A DNA stretch of 64,000 bases from Veillonella denticariosi JCM 15641 (GTDB lineage Bacteria > Bacillota > Negativicutes > Veillonellales > Veillonellaceae), in contig NZ_PPDB01000007.1 in NCBI RefSeq assembly GCF_002959855.1, positions 310,001 to 374,000 of the forward strand, written 5' to 3'. The notes beneath the pieces were generated by a model. That model had not been told where the DNA came from. It was given only the letters and a program-made list of their open reading frames with translations, and searched no databases. How positions within the stretch are numbered: the stretch's first letter is position 1; the number at the start of each line of letters is the position of its first letter. Positions 35,164-44,256 of the stretch are shown here, one piece after another. The position numbers and the translations under genes were made by a program.

Positions 35164-35820
35164 TTATATAAATCCATTCTCTACAAGGAGGGAATGCATT
35201 GATTTTTCTTCTTTATTTTCAGTGGATTCAACACCGACATTCATAAAATGACGTATATAACGTCCCGCAATATCAGTTTCCAGGTTCACCTCTGTACCGA
35301 TATGCGCAGTACCTAGTACAGTTTCACTCAATGTATGAGGAATAATTGATACGGAAAAACTACTATCTGTACGTCTCATTATGGTAAGGCTGATGCCATT
35401 TATGGTAATGGAACCTTTATAAATGACATAATCCATAACGGATGTTGGTGCATCAATCGTAAAAATTACGGCATTATCCGTTTGTTCACGGTTGATAATA
35501 CGTCCTGTCCCGTCCACATGACCGGCCACAATATGTCCACCGAACCTTCCGTTTGCCGGCATGGCACGTTCCAGATTGACCGGTTGATGAACTTTCAGAT
35601 TTGTAAACGTCGTCATTTTAATCGATTCGGGCATAACATCAGCCGTGAACACGTCATTCCCGATTGTCGTAGCCGTCAGGCACACCCCGTTGACCGCTAC
35701 GGAATCGCCTATTTTTAAATCATCAAAGATCTTTTTACCACGAATTGTTATAGCCAAGGATTTAGGGCCTTTCTTAATATTTTCAACACGGCCGATTTCT
35801 TCAATGATTCCCGTGAACAT
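35164..35820 (-). CDS. ribE: Riboflavin synthase alpha chain
   Basis: Dismutates lumazine to riboflavin. The starting motif MFTGIIEEIGRVE is diagnostic. The two similar lumazine-binding halves are visible, with SVAVNGVCLTAT and ITINGISLTI as equivalent segments. It is 218 residues from ATG 35820, behind AAGGAGGGG; a longer upstream reading frame overlaps ribD and is rejected. It overlaps the ribD end by 20 nt. Confidence 0.95.
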   Translation of the reverse strand: MFTGIIEEIGRVENIKKGPKSLAITIRGKKIFDDLKIGDSVAVNGVCLTATTIGNDVFTADVMPESIKMTTFTNLKVHQPVNLERAMPANGRFGGHIVAGHVDGTGRIINREQTDNAVIFTIDAPTSVMDYVIYKGSITINGISLTIMRRTDSSFSVSIIPHTLSETVLGTAHIGTEVNLETDIAGRYIRHFMNVGVESTENKEEKSMHSLLVENGFI

Positions 35821-37012
35821 AAGCGCCCCTCCTTCCCTGACGATATGCTTCGATGCGAATATTATTATCAATCACCGTCGCTTTCGTGAAAGTTAATCGA
35901 GGTGAAGCGTCTAAACTTTCAAAACCTCTGCCGCCTACAGCCGGTGTCGCATCGATACCACCGATAAGCGTATCACCGATATAGGTAACAATCTTATCAA
36001 AATTCATCGTTTCTACAAAGGAACTGATGATTGCGGATCCCCCTTCAACTAAAAGGGATGTATATCCTAAATCGCCCAGTTTTGTAAGAACATCATCGAT
36101 AGATAATTTTTTTATATCGATGAGAATGTCCGTTTTATGACTCTTACGTGTAGATGTGGTCTCTATAACCGTAATAATCGCCCCGGCATTTTCAAGGGCC
36201 TTAATACGTTCCTTAGGACAACCGTCGGATACGAAAATATGCACCGCTCGCTCCTTCACATCAAAAACACGACTTGTAACAGGCGTTCTACCCAAGCTGT
36301 CCAGAACGATAACATCCGGTTGATGAACCGGAATAGGACTATTGAGAATACCATTATCCAACAAGGAATTACCTAACTCTTTGTCACTGAGACGACAGTT
36401 CAGTTGCGGATCATCGGCCAACACCGTACCGATGCCGATAAGCATCGCATCATGTGTGGCCCGCAATACGTGACCGTCACGCCGTGATGATTCATTTGTA
36501 ATCCATTGAGATTGACCGGTGAAAGTGGCAATTTTACCATCCAATGACATGGCGCTCTTTAAGGTGACAAAAGGCTTCCCCGTTTGAATATAGGTAAAAA
36601 AATGCTCGTTCAATCCGCTACATTCGTGTAAACAAACTGGAGATACTATCTCGATACCTGCCTCTTTCAACATGGCAATCCCCTTACCCGATACGAGCGG
36701 ATTCGGATCAGTGCTGCCGATAACAACCCGCCGTATACCAGATTCAATAATGCGTAGTGCACATGGAGGGGTCTTGCCGTAATGAGAACAAGGCTCCAAG
36801 GTTACATATAAAGTCCCCCCCTCTGCCCTGTCTCCGGCTTGATCCAAAGCATGAACCTCCGCATGGGCGGTACCCGCTTTATGGTGATACCCTTCACCTA
36901 CTATTTCATTATCTTTAACGATTACGGCCCCTACCAGCGGATTGGGTGCCGTATGGCCTGCGGCCAGTTTTGCCAGTGCAATGGCGCGTTTCATATATAC
37001 TACGTCATCCAT
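35801..37012 (-). CDS. ribD: Riboflavin biosynthesis deaminase/reductase
   Basis: Bifunctional enzyme of early riboflavin synthesis. The deaminase domain (about residues 1-145) shows the zinc motif TAHAEVHALDQ and PCSHYGKTPPC. The reductase domain (about 150-365) shows KSAMSLDGKIATFTGQSQWIT and SLLVEGGSAI. The ATG 37012 lies 7 nt after AGGTG at 37020-37024; a GTG at 37015 is too close to that site. First gene of the rib operon, 81 nt after the FMN riboswitch. Confidence 0.95.
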   Translation of the reverse strand: MDDVVYMKRAIALAKLAAGHTAPNPLVGAVIVKDNEIVGEGYHHKAGTAHAEVHALDQAGDRAEGGTLYVTLEPCSHYGKTPPCALRIIESGIRRVVIGSTDPNPLVSGKGIAMLKEAGIEIVSPVCLHECSGLNEHFFTYIQTGKPFVTLKSAMSLDGKIATFTGQSQWITNESSRRDGHVLRATHDAMLIGIGTVLADDPQLNCRLSDKELGNSLLDNGILNSPIPVHQPDVIVLDSLGRTPVTSRVFDVKERAVHIFVSDGCPKERIKALENAGAIITVIETTSTRKSHKTDILIDIKKLSIDDVLTKLGDLGYTSLLVEGGSAIISSFVETMNFDKIVTYIGDTLIGGIDATPAVGGRGFESLDASPRLTFTKATVIDNNIRIEAYRQGRRGAYVHGNH

Positions 37013-37026
37013 CACATATCACCTCA

Positions 37027-37054
37027 ATAAAAAAAGGACTATAATATAGTCCTT
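37027..37054 (-). terminator. Riboswitch-controlled terminator before ribD
   Basis: A 9-bp stem pairs 37034-37042 with 37046-37054 and is followed on the minus strand by seven Ts. It lies directly before the ribD ribosome binding site. FMN binding would be expected to favour this hairpin. Confidence 0.85.
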
Positions 37055-37092
37055 CGGGTCATCATAAATAGCACATACCTATTATGTGCTCC

Positions 37093-37200
37093 GTCTTTTC
37101 TCATCCAGACTCTACTGTCGGTATCGGAATTACACCGATTCGTACCCATAAGGCTCGCGGACTATACCGCCGGTAAGGAATTTCACCTATCCCCAAAGAC
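37093..37200 (-). promoter_or_regulatory. FMN riboswitch (RFN element)
   Basis: Read on the minus strand, the conserved RFN segments appear in order: GGTGAAATTCC, ACCGGCGGT, AGTCCGCGA, GGTGTAATTCCGATACCGACAGT and AGTCTGGATGAGA. The closing helix pairs GTCTTT with AAAGAC. A separate hairpin at 37070-37090 and then the ribD terminator form the expression platform. Downstream genes are ribD-ribE-ribBA-ribH, the normal target. Confidence 0.96.
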
Positions 37201-37223
37201 TCATCTATTTTGTTTATGAATTA

Positions 37224-37252
37224 ATAGTAACACTTTTATAAGCCTTATGCAA
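37224..37252 (-). promoter_or_regulatory. Promoter of the rib operon
   Basis: On the minus strand, TTGCAT (37252-37247) and TACTAT (37229-37224) are 17 bp apart, about 25 bp before the FMN riboswitch. Confidence 0.7.
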
Positions 37253-37366
37253 GGATAAGACAATTGTAACATTTCTCACATAATTAGTGTTTGAACAGGT
37301 TTAGTATAGATTATATGGTTTAATAAATCATGATTTTGATATTTATTATTAAATATAGGTGATAGT

Positions 37367-39109
37367 ATGGCAAAAAAACGTATTTCGGATGTTCTAATAG
37401 AAGTTCTTGCCGATGCGGGTATAGAACGAATTTATGGTATTACAGGAGACAGTCTGAACTCTGTAAACGATAGTTTACGTCGCAACGGTAAGATTGCTTT
37501 TGAACATGTACGCCATGAGGAAACTGCGGCCTTTGCCGCCGGTGCTGAAGCGGGATTAACGGGCAAGCTCACGGTATGTGCGGGGAGCTCAGGTCCCGGA
37601 AATTTACATTTAATCAACGGTCTATTTGATTGTCATCGCAACCGTGTGCCCGTATTGGCGATTGCCTCTCACATCCCTCAGTCTGAAGTCGGTTTGAGTT
37701 ACTTTCAGGAAACACATCCGGAAAATCTGTTTAAAGAGTGCTCTTGCTTCTGTGAACTGGTATCCAGTCCTAAACAGATGCCGGAAATCTTATTCCGAGC
37801 TATGAATGCGGCCGTAGGCAATCAGGATGTTGCAGTTATCGTCCTTCCTGGCGATATTGCAGTTATGGAAATGGAAGTTGATGAATTACCGGTATGGCAC
37901 CATCCTAAATTACCTCATATCATCCCGCAACGAAGTGATATAGAAGAAATGACAGCTCATCTTGAATCCGGTAAGCGTATTACCTTATTCTGCGGTGCAG
38001 GCTGTGAAGGGGCTCATGACGAAGTTGTGGAACTGGCTAAACGTTTACAGGCCCCTGTTGTACACGCTTTCAGAGGCAAAGAATGGGTGGAATGGGATAA
38101 TCCGTATGATGTGGGTATGACGGGTTTATTAGGATATACATCAGGATATCGTGCTATTGAACAATGTGATACTCTTGTTATGCTCGGTACAGATTTTCCG
38201 TATCGTCCGTTCTATCCTGAAAACGCTAAGGTTATTCAAATCGATAGAGATCCTGGCGCCTTAGGACGTCGTGTTCCTTTAACACAGGGAATTATAGGCA
38301 ATGTGAAGGATACTTTGAAAGAGTTGTTACCACTGATTTCTCAACGTGACGACACGGAATTTATCGATACAATCCGCAAGGCCTATAAAAAATTCCGCTC
38401 CGATCTTGACAGCTATGCTGTGGCAGAACCGGATGGTGTAGCTATTCACCCTCAGTATTTCGTTAATCGTCTCAATACATTAGCTGCTGAGGATGCAATT
38501 TTTACCTTTGATGTGGGAACTCCTGTCATTTGGACGGCACGCCATCTCAAAACCAATGGAAAACGCCGCATTCTAGGTTCCTTTAATCATGGATCCATGG
38601 CTAATGCTATGATGCATGCCATAGGGGCGCAAAATGCTTGTCCTAATTGCCAGGTCATCTCCCTCTCCGGCGATGGCGGTTTTACGATGATGATGGGTGA
38701 AATGCTTACACTTAAACAGTTAAATCTTCCTGTAAAAGTATTTGTATTCAACAATGAGGAACTGAGCTTTATCGCCATGGAAATGAAAGCCTCAGGATAT
38801 CTTGATTACGCAACGGATTTCGTAAATCCGGACTTCGGAAACCTCGCTGAAGCAGCCGGCATAAAAGGCATCAGCATTGAAAATTCCAGTGAGGTAGACG
38901 AAAAAATAAAGGAAGCACTTAACCATAACGGACCTGTTATCATCAATGTGCGCGTCGATAAACAGGAACTTGCTATGCCTCCTAAAATTGCATACCAGCA
39001 AGCTAAAGGATTCAGTAAATATCTGATTAATGCAATCCTTGACGGACGTGGTACGGAACTCAAGGAAATGGCCAAAACAAACTGGATGAAATATAAGTCC
39101 TTATATTAA
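37367..39109 (+). CDS. poxB: Pyruvate:quinone oxidoreductase (PoxB type)
   Basis: A thiamine-diphosphate and FAD flavoenzyme that oxidises pyruvate to acetate and CO2 and passes electrons to membrane quinone. At 580 residues it is colinear with E. coli PoxB. Long shared stretches are visible, such as RHEETAAFAAGAEA (catalytic Glu), GPGNLHLINGLFDCHRN, HPQYFVNRL, LGSFNHGSMANAM and the thiamine motif LSGDGGFTMMMGEMLTL to FNN. The C-terminal ILDGRGTELKEMAKTNW matches the region that binds membranes in PoxB. AGGTGAT precedes the ATG, and a single-gene terminator follows. The alternative, H2O2-forming SpxB type, fits less well. Confidence 0.93.
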   Translation: MAKKRISDVLIEVLADAGIERIYGITGDSLNSVNDSLRRNGKIAFEHVRHEETAAFAAGAEAGLTGKLTVCAGSSGPGNLHLINGLFDCHRNRVPVLAIASHIPQSEVGLSYFQETHPENLFKECSCFCELVSSPKQMPEILFRAMNAAVGNQDVAVIVLPGDIAVMEMEVDELPVWHHPKLPHIIPQRSDIEEMTAHLESGKRITLFCGAGCEGAHDEVVELAKRLQAPVVHAFRGKEWVEWDNPYDVGMTGLLGYTSGYRAIEQCDTLVMLGTDFPYRPFYPENAKVIQIDRDPGALGRRVPLTQGIIGNVKDTLKELLPLISQRDDTEFIDTIRKAYKKFRSDLDSYAVAEPDGVAIHPQYFVNRLNTLAAEDAIFTFDVGTPVIWTARHLKTNGKRRILGSFNHGSMANAMMHAIGAQNACPNCQVISLSGDGGFTMMMGEMLTLKQLNLPVKVFVFNNEELSFIAMEMKASGYLDYATDFVNPDFGNLAEAAGIKGISIENSSEVDEKIKEALNHNGPVIINVRVDKQELAMPPKIAYQQAKGFSKYLINAILDGRGTELKEMAKTNWMKYKSLY

Positions 39110-39145
39110 TAATTGGCGTTACAATTTAATCCTGCAAATCTTTCA

Positions 39146-39178
39146 AAAAGGGTGTCATCATTTGGTGACACCCTTTTT
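39146..39178 (+). terminator. Terminator after poxB
   Basis: A perfect 12-bp stem pairs 39146-39157 with 39166-39177, with a T run at the end. The rest of 39179-39234 shows nothing. Confidence 0.92.
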
Positions 39179-39234
39179 GTTGACTGATTTAACAATTGTA
39201 TACGCTGATAAAGTCCCATATCTATTATTGTTTA

Positions 39235-39388
39235 TTAACGATAATAATCATCCTCATAATCATCTTTATATCTTATTTCGTCAATCTGCGAGGGAGTCAA
39301 CATATTCTCCAAATTCATTAAAATACACACCTGGGATATCCGATACGTCCAAATTAAGATCAAAAGACTTTAGTAATTTGCTAACCAT
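39235..39388 (-). pseudogene. Apparently frameshifted small ORF beyond PolC
   Basis: On the minus strand an ORF starts at 39388, 9 nt after AGGAG at 39398-39402, and reads MVSKLLKSFDLNLDV onward for 35 codons to a TGA at 39281-39283. A +1 shift near GACTCCC continues as SQIDEIRYKDDYEDDYYR to a TAA at 39235-39237. Joined, this would be about a 54-residue acidic protein. I do not recognise it. It may be a decayed gene, a sequencing frameshift or two tiny overlapping ORFs. The overlapping plus-strand ORF is a poorer candidate. Confidence 0.45.
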
Positions 39389-39449
39389 TCTTTATATCTC
39401 CTATCTGACCAAAGATTTGATATCTTATAAAGTGCTTAATAAGTTCATA

Positions 39450-42400
39450 TTACGCCCCGAAGAGCGACATTTGTTCATCTTCAGGTAATTCACCACAACA
39501 TTTGAGGTCTTTCATAAGATCAATGATAGTATTGGATACTTTACAACGGCGCTGCAAATCCTTCAAGGAAGTAAACGGTTTTTGCTCCCGTTCCTCTACT
39601 ATGGCATCCGCAACCTTTTCGCCCAATGAATCAATAGCTAAAAACGGCGGTAATAATGCACCGTCCTTAATACTGAATCGTCGTGCCTCCGAATGCTGTA
39701 TATCAACATTACTGAATCGATAGCCACGCTGGTACATTTCCATTGATACTTCTAAAGCGGACATGAGATCTTTTTCTCTCGGGCCGGCTGCTTTATCCAG
39801 AGCTTTTATCCGATTAAATTCCGCTAACTGAGTCTTAAGATCCCCTGTCATAATTCGTAAATCAAAGGCCTTCGCCCGAATAGAAAAGTACGCCGCATAA
39901 AATGCGAGCGGATGATATACCTTAAACCATGCGATACGGAACGCCATCATTACATAGGCCACCGCATGGGCTCTAGGGAATAAATAAGAAATCTTTTTAC
40001 AGGATTCAATAAACCATTCCGGAATATTATTATCTCGCATTTCCGCTTCAAATTCCGTCGTGGCTTCACCTTGTTTATTCCGCTTTTCAATACCCTTACC
40101 TTTACGGACATTTTCCATAACAAAAAAGCTATGTTTCCTGTCCATACCGCGATGAATCAGAAAGTTCATGACGTCATCACGGGTAGAAATGGCTTCATTC
40201 AATTTACAGGTTCCATTTTTAATGAGATCCTGTGCATTATCAAGCCATACATTAGTACCGTGAGAGAATCCAGAAATACGCACCAAGTCCGAAAATGTTT
40301 GCGGTCTTGAATCCTCAAGCATACCGCGTACGAATTTAGTACCGCATTCCGGTACAGCAAGGCTCGCCACCTGATCCCCCTGTAATTGTTCAGGTGTTAA
40401 TCCGATCCCCTCCGTAGACGAGAATAGACTCAATGTCTTCGGATCATCAAACGGTATCGTTTTCGCATCTATACCTGTTAAATCCTCTAACATACGAATA
40501 ATAGTCGGATCATCATGGCCGAGAATATCAAGCTTCGTCATACGCCCTTCGATAGAGTGATAATCGAAATGTGTTGTAATAACACCGCTATCCTTTTTAT
40601 TCGCCGGATATTGAATCGGCGTAAAATGATGCACATCCATATCACGAGGACATACCATGATGCCCCCCGGATGTTGTCCCGTCGTATTCTTTACATTTGT
40701 GAAGCCTTTGGCAAGGTTCTCGAAAAAACCGTTACGAGCCTGTATTCCACGCACTTCGGCATATTTTTTTACATACCCGAAAGCCGTTTTATCCGCAATA
40801 GTACCAATGGTTCCCGCTTTAAATACATTATCACGTCCGAAGAGTTCCTCCGTATATTTATGGGCCTTCGCCTGATAATCACCGGAAAAGTTAAGGTCGA
40901 TATCAGGCACCTTGTCCCCTTCAAAACCGAGGAAAATGGCAAACGGAATATCGTGACCGTTGGTTTCTAGATCGTGACCGCATTCAGGACATTGTTTGCG
41001 AGGCAAATCAAATCCGCCCGCATATTCACCATTCTCAAAGAATTGTGACCACTTGCAATGCGGACATACATAATGAGGAGGCAACGGATTAACCTCCGTG
41101 ATTTCTGACATGGTAGCCGCAAAGGATGAGCCTACGGATCCACGGGAACCAACAAGATATCCGTCATCAAGTGATTTTTTAACCAACTTGTGAGCAATAT
41201 AGTACAATACACCGTATCCATTGGTAATGATACAGTCCAGTTCATAATCCAGACGCTCCTGTACGACACGTGGCAACGGATCTCCGTAAATCGCCTTCGC
41301 ATTGCGATAACACATTTCTGTGAAAGCCTCATCGGCACCTTCGATTTTCGGTGAATATGTTCCGTCAGGAACCGGCTTAATCTCTTCGATACTGTCATTG
41401 ATAGCTCGTGTATTTGTCACGACTACTTCATAGGCTTTTTCCGGAGTCAAATAAGGGAAAGATGCCAACATTTCATCAGTTGTACGCAAATGAAGGTCCG
41501 GTTGCTCATCAGCATCAGGATAGCCGCATGCAGTAAGCATAATTTCGCGATAAATTTTTTCTTCCGGATGCAGGTAATGTACGTCACAAGTAGCGCATAC
41601 AGGCTTATTCAATGCTTCACCAAGCTCTATGACAGTCTTATTCATGTCGATAAGAGCCTGTTCATCAGGCATCAAGCCTTTACGAACCAGGAAGGTATTA
41701 TTCGTATGCGGTTGAATCTCCAAATAATCATAGAAAGAAGCGACTTCTAGCAATTCCTCTTTCGTCGCCCCCCGAACGATGGACTGCATCAGTTCACCGG
41801 CTTCACAAGCGGATCCAATAATGATTCCCTCTCTATGTTCTTCGATGACGGAACGAGGAATACGGGGACGAACCTTGTAATGTTCCAGATGAGAAATAGA
41901 AATCATCTTGTAGAGATTGCGAATACCTACCATATTTTTCGCCAACAGAATAATATGGTATCGTTTATCCTTAACCTTCGGTTTCTTCTTATCTAGTACA
42001 GGCTCTTCATCACGTTCTACGGTAGCATCATCGATGAGATATCCTTCCACACCGTAAATTACCTTAACGCCCAATTCCTTACCGAGGGCTTGCGCTTCGG
42101 GGAATGCCTGCACTACACCGTGATCAGTAATAGCCACGGCCGGGTGTCCCCATTTTTTCACGGTTTTAAAGAGATCTTTAACGGAAACAAGGGCGTCTTT
42201 ATCGCTCATCTTAGTATGTAAATGTAATTCAACTCGAGAATCCGGACGATCTTCCGAACGTTCAACGGTACGATCCACTTCTTTAATACTGCGAATTGAT
42301 AAAACGAAATCTTTGTCAAACCTATCTTCATAGGCGACATTCCCCTGTACCATAACGGTTTTAAGACCTTTGAGCCGCTTTAACAATTTATCGCCATCCT

Positions 42401-43265
42401 CAGGGGAATCTGTAAATTTGATAAATTTCATGCTATTCGTTTTATCGCAGATACTGCCTGAAACAATGGATTTTCCGGTCCGTGTATCCCGTTTTTCAAG
42501 TCCTACAAATACGCCTTCAAAAATAACACCGTTTTCATTGGACTGAACGGACATAATTGAAACCGGATCTCCGTCAAAGCGTGGACCTACTATCATACCT
42601 TCCTCAGGAGGTATCTCCTTCGGTGCACGACGAGGATATTTTCCGTCTCCGTTACCGGCCTTTACCGCTCCTTTTAAATTTCCTCCTTCAGGTGACAGTG
42701 ATTTCATGCCGGATTTCTTTTGACCACTGCTGATAGATGCAACCGTATTACATTGCGTTGATGCCGCTGCAGTTTGTGCTGGCATCACAATGGGACTATT
42801 ATCAAAATAACCTAATTCTACAGCTTCGACGAAAGGAGCAAAATCATCCTCCTCATCATATCCATCGTAACAGTCTCGATGACTTTCCGCTTCCGAGTCC
42901 TGTATGCCTGCAAAGGATTGCCCGTATTTAGGACGCAATGCAGCTTCCTTCTCTTCCCGACGAGCTTCCGCCTCCTCAATCCATTCACCGGCACCACAGC
43001 CGCCACCGTAATAATACGTGTCCAGTCCTTCTCCCGTTTCAGTGTCGACCTTCCAGGCAAAGCAGCAAGCCGTATCTGTATTTGTAGGAATAGCATCAAA
43101 GGAAATATTTTTTTCCTCATACCATCGAGTCAATCGCTCACGAAGACTTAACAATGTTGTAAAAGCTGAATCTGCAGCCTGAATGGTGACTTGTTGACTA
43201 TGGCAGTTCACATAAAATGAAGATTTCTTATTCTGTTTTGGTACAACACGATAACGTACTTTCAT
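39450..43265 (-). CDS. polC: DNA polymerase III alpha subunit, PolC type, lacking the exonuclease domain
   Basis: Replicative polymerase, 1271 residues against roughly 1400 or more for typical PolC. The N-terminal region to about 220 includes a low-complexity, Gly/Ser-rich linker. The OB-fold spans about 225-335. The PHP domain begins at HLHTKMS (about 347). After YGVEGYLIDD (about 413) a 22-residue charged linker runs straight into YHIILLAKNMVG. In PolC the 3'-5' exonuclease is normally inserted exactly there; none of its motifs is present. The zinc segment (VCPHCKWSQFF, CPECGHDLE), catalytic PDIDLNFSG and TTGQHPGGI are intact. AAAGGA precedes the ATG. It is followed 3 nt upstream by holA. 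Confidence 0.93.
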   Translation of the reverse strand: MKVRYRVVPKQNKKSSFYVNCHSQQVTIQAADSAFTTLLSLRERLTRWYEEKNISFDAIPTNTDTACCFAWKVDTETGEGLDTYYYGGGCGAGEWIEEAEARREEKEAALRPKYGQSFAGIQDSEAESHRDCYDGYDEEDDFAPFVEAVELGYFDNSPIVMPAQTAAASTQCNTVASISSGQKKSGMKSLSPEGGNLKGAVKAGNGDGKYPRRAPKEIPPEEGMIVGPRFDGDPVSIMSVQSNENGVIFEGVFVGLEKRDTRTGKSIVSGSICDKTNSMKFIKFTDSPEDGDKLLKRLKGLKTVMVQGNVAYEDRFDKDFVLSIRSIKEVDRTVERSEDRPDSRVELHLHTKMSDKDALVSVKDLFKTVKKWGHPAVAITDHGVVQAFPEAQALGKELGVKVIYGVEGYLIDDATVERDEEPVLDKKKPKVKDKRYHIILLAKNMVGIRNLYKMISISHLEHYKVRPRIPRSVIEEHREGIIIGSACEAGELMQSIVRGATKEELLEVASFYDYLEIQPHTNNTFLVRKGLMPDEQALIDMNKTVIELGEALNKPVCATCDVHYLHPEEKIYREIMLTACGYPDADEQPDLHLRTTDEMLASFPYLTPEKAYEVVVTNTRAINDSIEEIKPVPDGTYSPKIEGADEAFTEMCYRNAKAIYGDPLPRVVQERLDYELDCIITNGYGVLYYIAHKLVKKSLDDGYLVGSRGSVGSSFAATMSEITEVNPLPPHYVCPHCKWSQFFENGEYAGGFDLPRKQCPECGHDLETNGHDIPFAIFLGFEGDKVPDIDLNFSGDYQAKAHKYTEELFGRDNVFKAGTIGTIADKTAFGYVKKYAEVRGIQARNGFFENLAKGFTNVKNTTGQHPGGIMVCPRDMDVHHFTPIQYPANKKDSGVITTHFDYHSIEGRMTKLDILGHDDPTIIRMLEDLTGIDAKTIPFDDPKTLSLFSSTEGIGLTPEQLQGDQVASLAVPECGTKFVRGMLEDSRPQTFSDLVRISGFSHGTNVWLDNAQDLIKNGTCKLNEAISTRDDVMNFLIHRGMDRKHSFFVMENVRKGKGIEKRNKQGEATTEFEAEMRDNNIPEWFIESCKKISYLFPRAHAVAYVMMAFRIAWFKVYHPLAFYAAYFSIRAKAFDLRIMTGDLKTQLAEFNRIKALDKAAGPREKDLMSALEVSMEMYQRGYRFSNVDIQHSEARRFSIKDGALLPPFLAIDSLGEKVADAIVEEREQKPFTSLKDLQRRCKVSNTIIDLMKDLKCCGELPEDEQMSLFGA

Positions 43266-43267
43266 CT

Positions 43268-44245
43268 TTATCCTTTATACCCACAATAGGTTATACATAA
43301 ATCTCTAAATCGCCATATATCGCCCTTACTGCTGCGACTGTCGAGTATAATTTCATACAGGCCCTTCAATAGAGCACGTAATGCTTTAATCGATATACGT
43401 GAACTCGCTTCATAGGCCAGCTTAATCGGATACGGCTTAAAGGACGAATTATTATCCTTACATAAATTTTCGATAGCTTTTACGGACATACCGGCCTGAC
43501 GACATTCGCTGACGAACAGCTGCAGACGTAATTGACCTTCAATATAGCTCATGGCGCGGTCCAGTTCCTTATAACTGAACATAAACGGAAACAGTTCCAA
43601 TAAGGTATTGATGTCGCGTTTCAATAACGCTTCCTTAAAGGCGAAAATATTTTTTGCTCCGTAGTCACTGCTGTTTTCCTCAAGAAACTCTTTCGTAATG
43701 ACCTTTTCACCCGTAATTTGTAAAAAATATCTGTCAAACTCGGTTCGCATAAAAGAAACCGGAACATCCTTCCACAGGTCTATAAGATGAGACACATATT
43801 CCTGTGCATCAGGGAGTAGTTTAAATCCATGAGATGTGCAATATTGACGTATCCACATCACAAGGTCGGCCCCTTCAAGACGTTTACATTGATGATTGGG
43901 AATTTTATCCAAAAGCTCTTTATTCTGCTTAATTCGTTTATCGATCATATCATGATAGATAAGCACTATCGGATTATCACCTTTATAATTTGTGAACAGT
44001 TCATATAAAGGGGTCCATGCATCGCTGTTTTTACCGCTTTTACGAATAATAGGCAGGTTTACAAGGCAAAATACCTTCTGATCTCCAAACAATGAATCTT
44101 CACAAAGTTGTTCACTGATTTTCTGTGACCCCGCCTCATCATCGAGGACCACTACGGGAAGGTCCGGATATGTAGCGAGGAATTTTCGTTTTTCTTCTTC
44201 TATCAACTGCGGTTCATCACCGTAGATAAGATAAATTTGTGCCAT
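43268..44245 (-). CDS. holA: DNA polymerase III delta subunit
   Basis: Clamp-loader delta subunit that opens the beta clamp. The 325-residue protein starts AQIYLIYGDEPQLIEEEKRKF, typical of the HolA N-terminal ATPase-like domain, and has the family's C-terminal helical region. I start at ATG 44245, behind AAGGGGG; the GTG at 44260 would include that site. It sits 12 nt after comEC and just before polC, so replication and competence genes may be co-transcribed. Confidence 0.9.
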   Translation of the reverse strand: MAQIYLIYGDEPQLIEEEKRKFLATYPDLPVVVLDDEAGSQKISEQLCEDSLFGDQKVFCLVNLPIIRKSGKNSDAWTPLYELFTNYKGDNPIVLIYHDMIDKRIKQNKELLDKIPNHQCKRLEGADLVMWIRQYCTSHGFKLLPDAQEYVSHLIDLWKDVPVSFMRTEFDRYFLQITGEKVITKEFLEENSSDYGAKNIFAFKEALLKRDINTLLELFPFMFSYKELDRAMSYIEGQLRLQLFVSECRQAGMSVKAIENLCKDNNSSFKPYPIKLAYEASSRISIKALRALLKGLYEIILDSRSSKGDIWRFRDLCITYCGYKG

Positions 44246-44256
44246 ATATCCCCCTT

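Noticed and set aside
39162-39488. Plus-strand 108-residue ORF beyond poxB
   Set aside because: It starts inside the poxB terminator, has no ribosome binding site and runs into the antisense of polC; the minus-strand reading is better supported.
42818-43151. Overlapping ORFs inside the polC N-terminal linker
   Set aside because: They arise from the low-complexity Glu/Asp-rich coding sequence and lack start signals.
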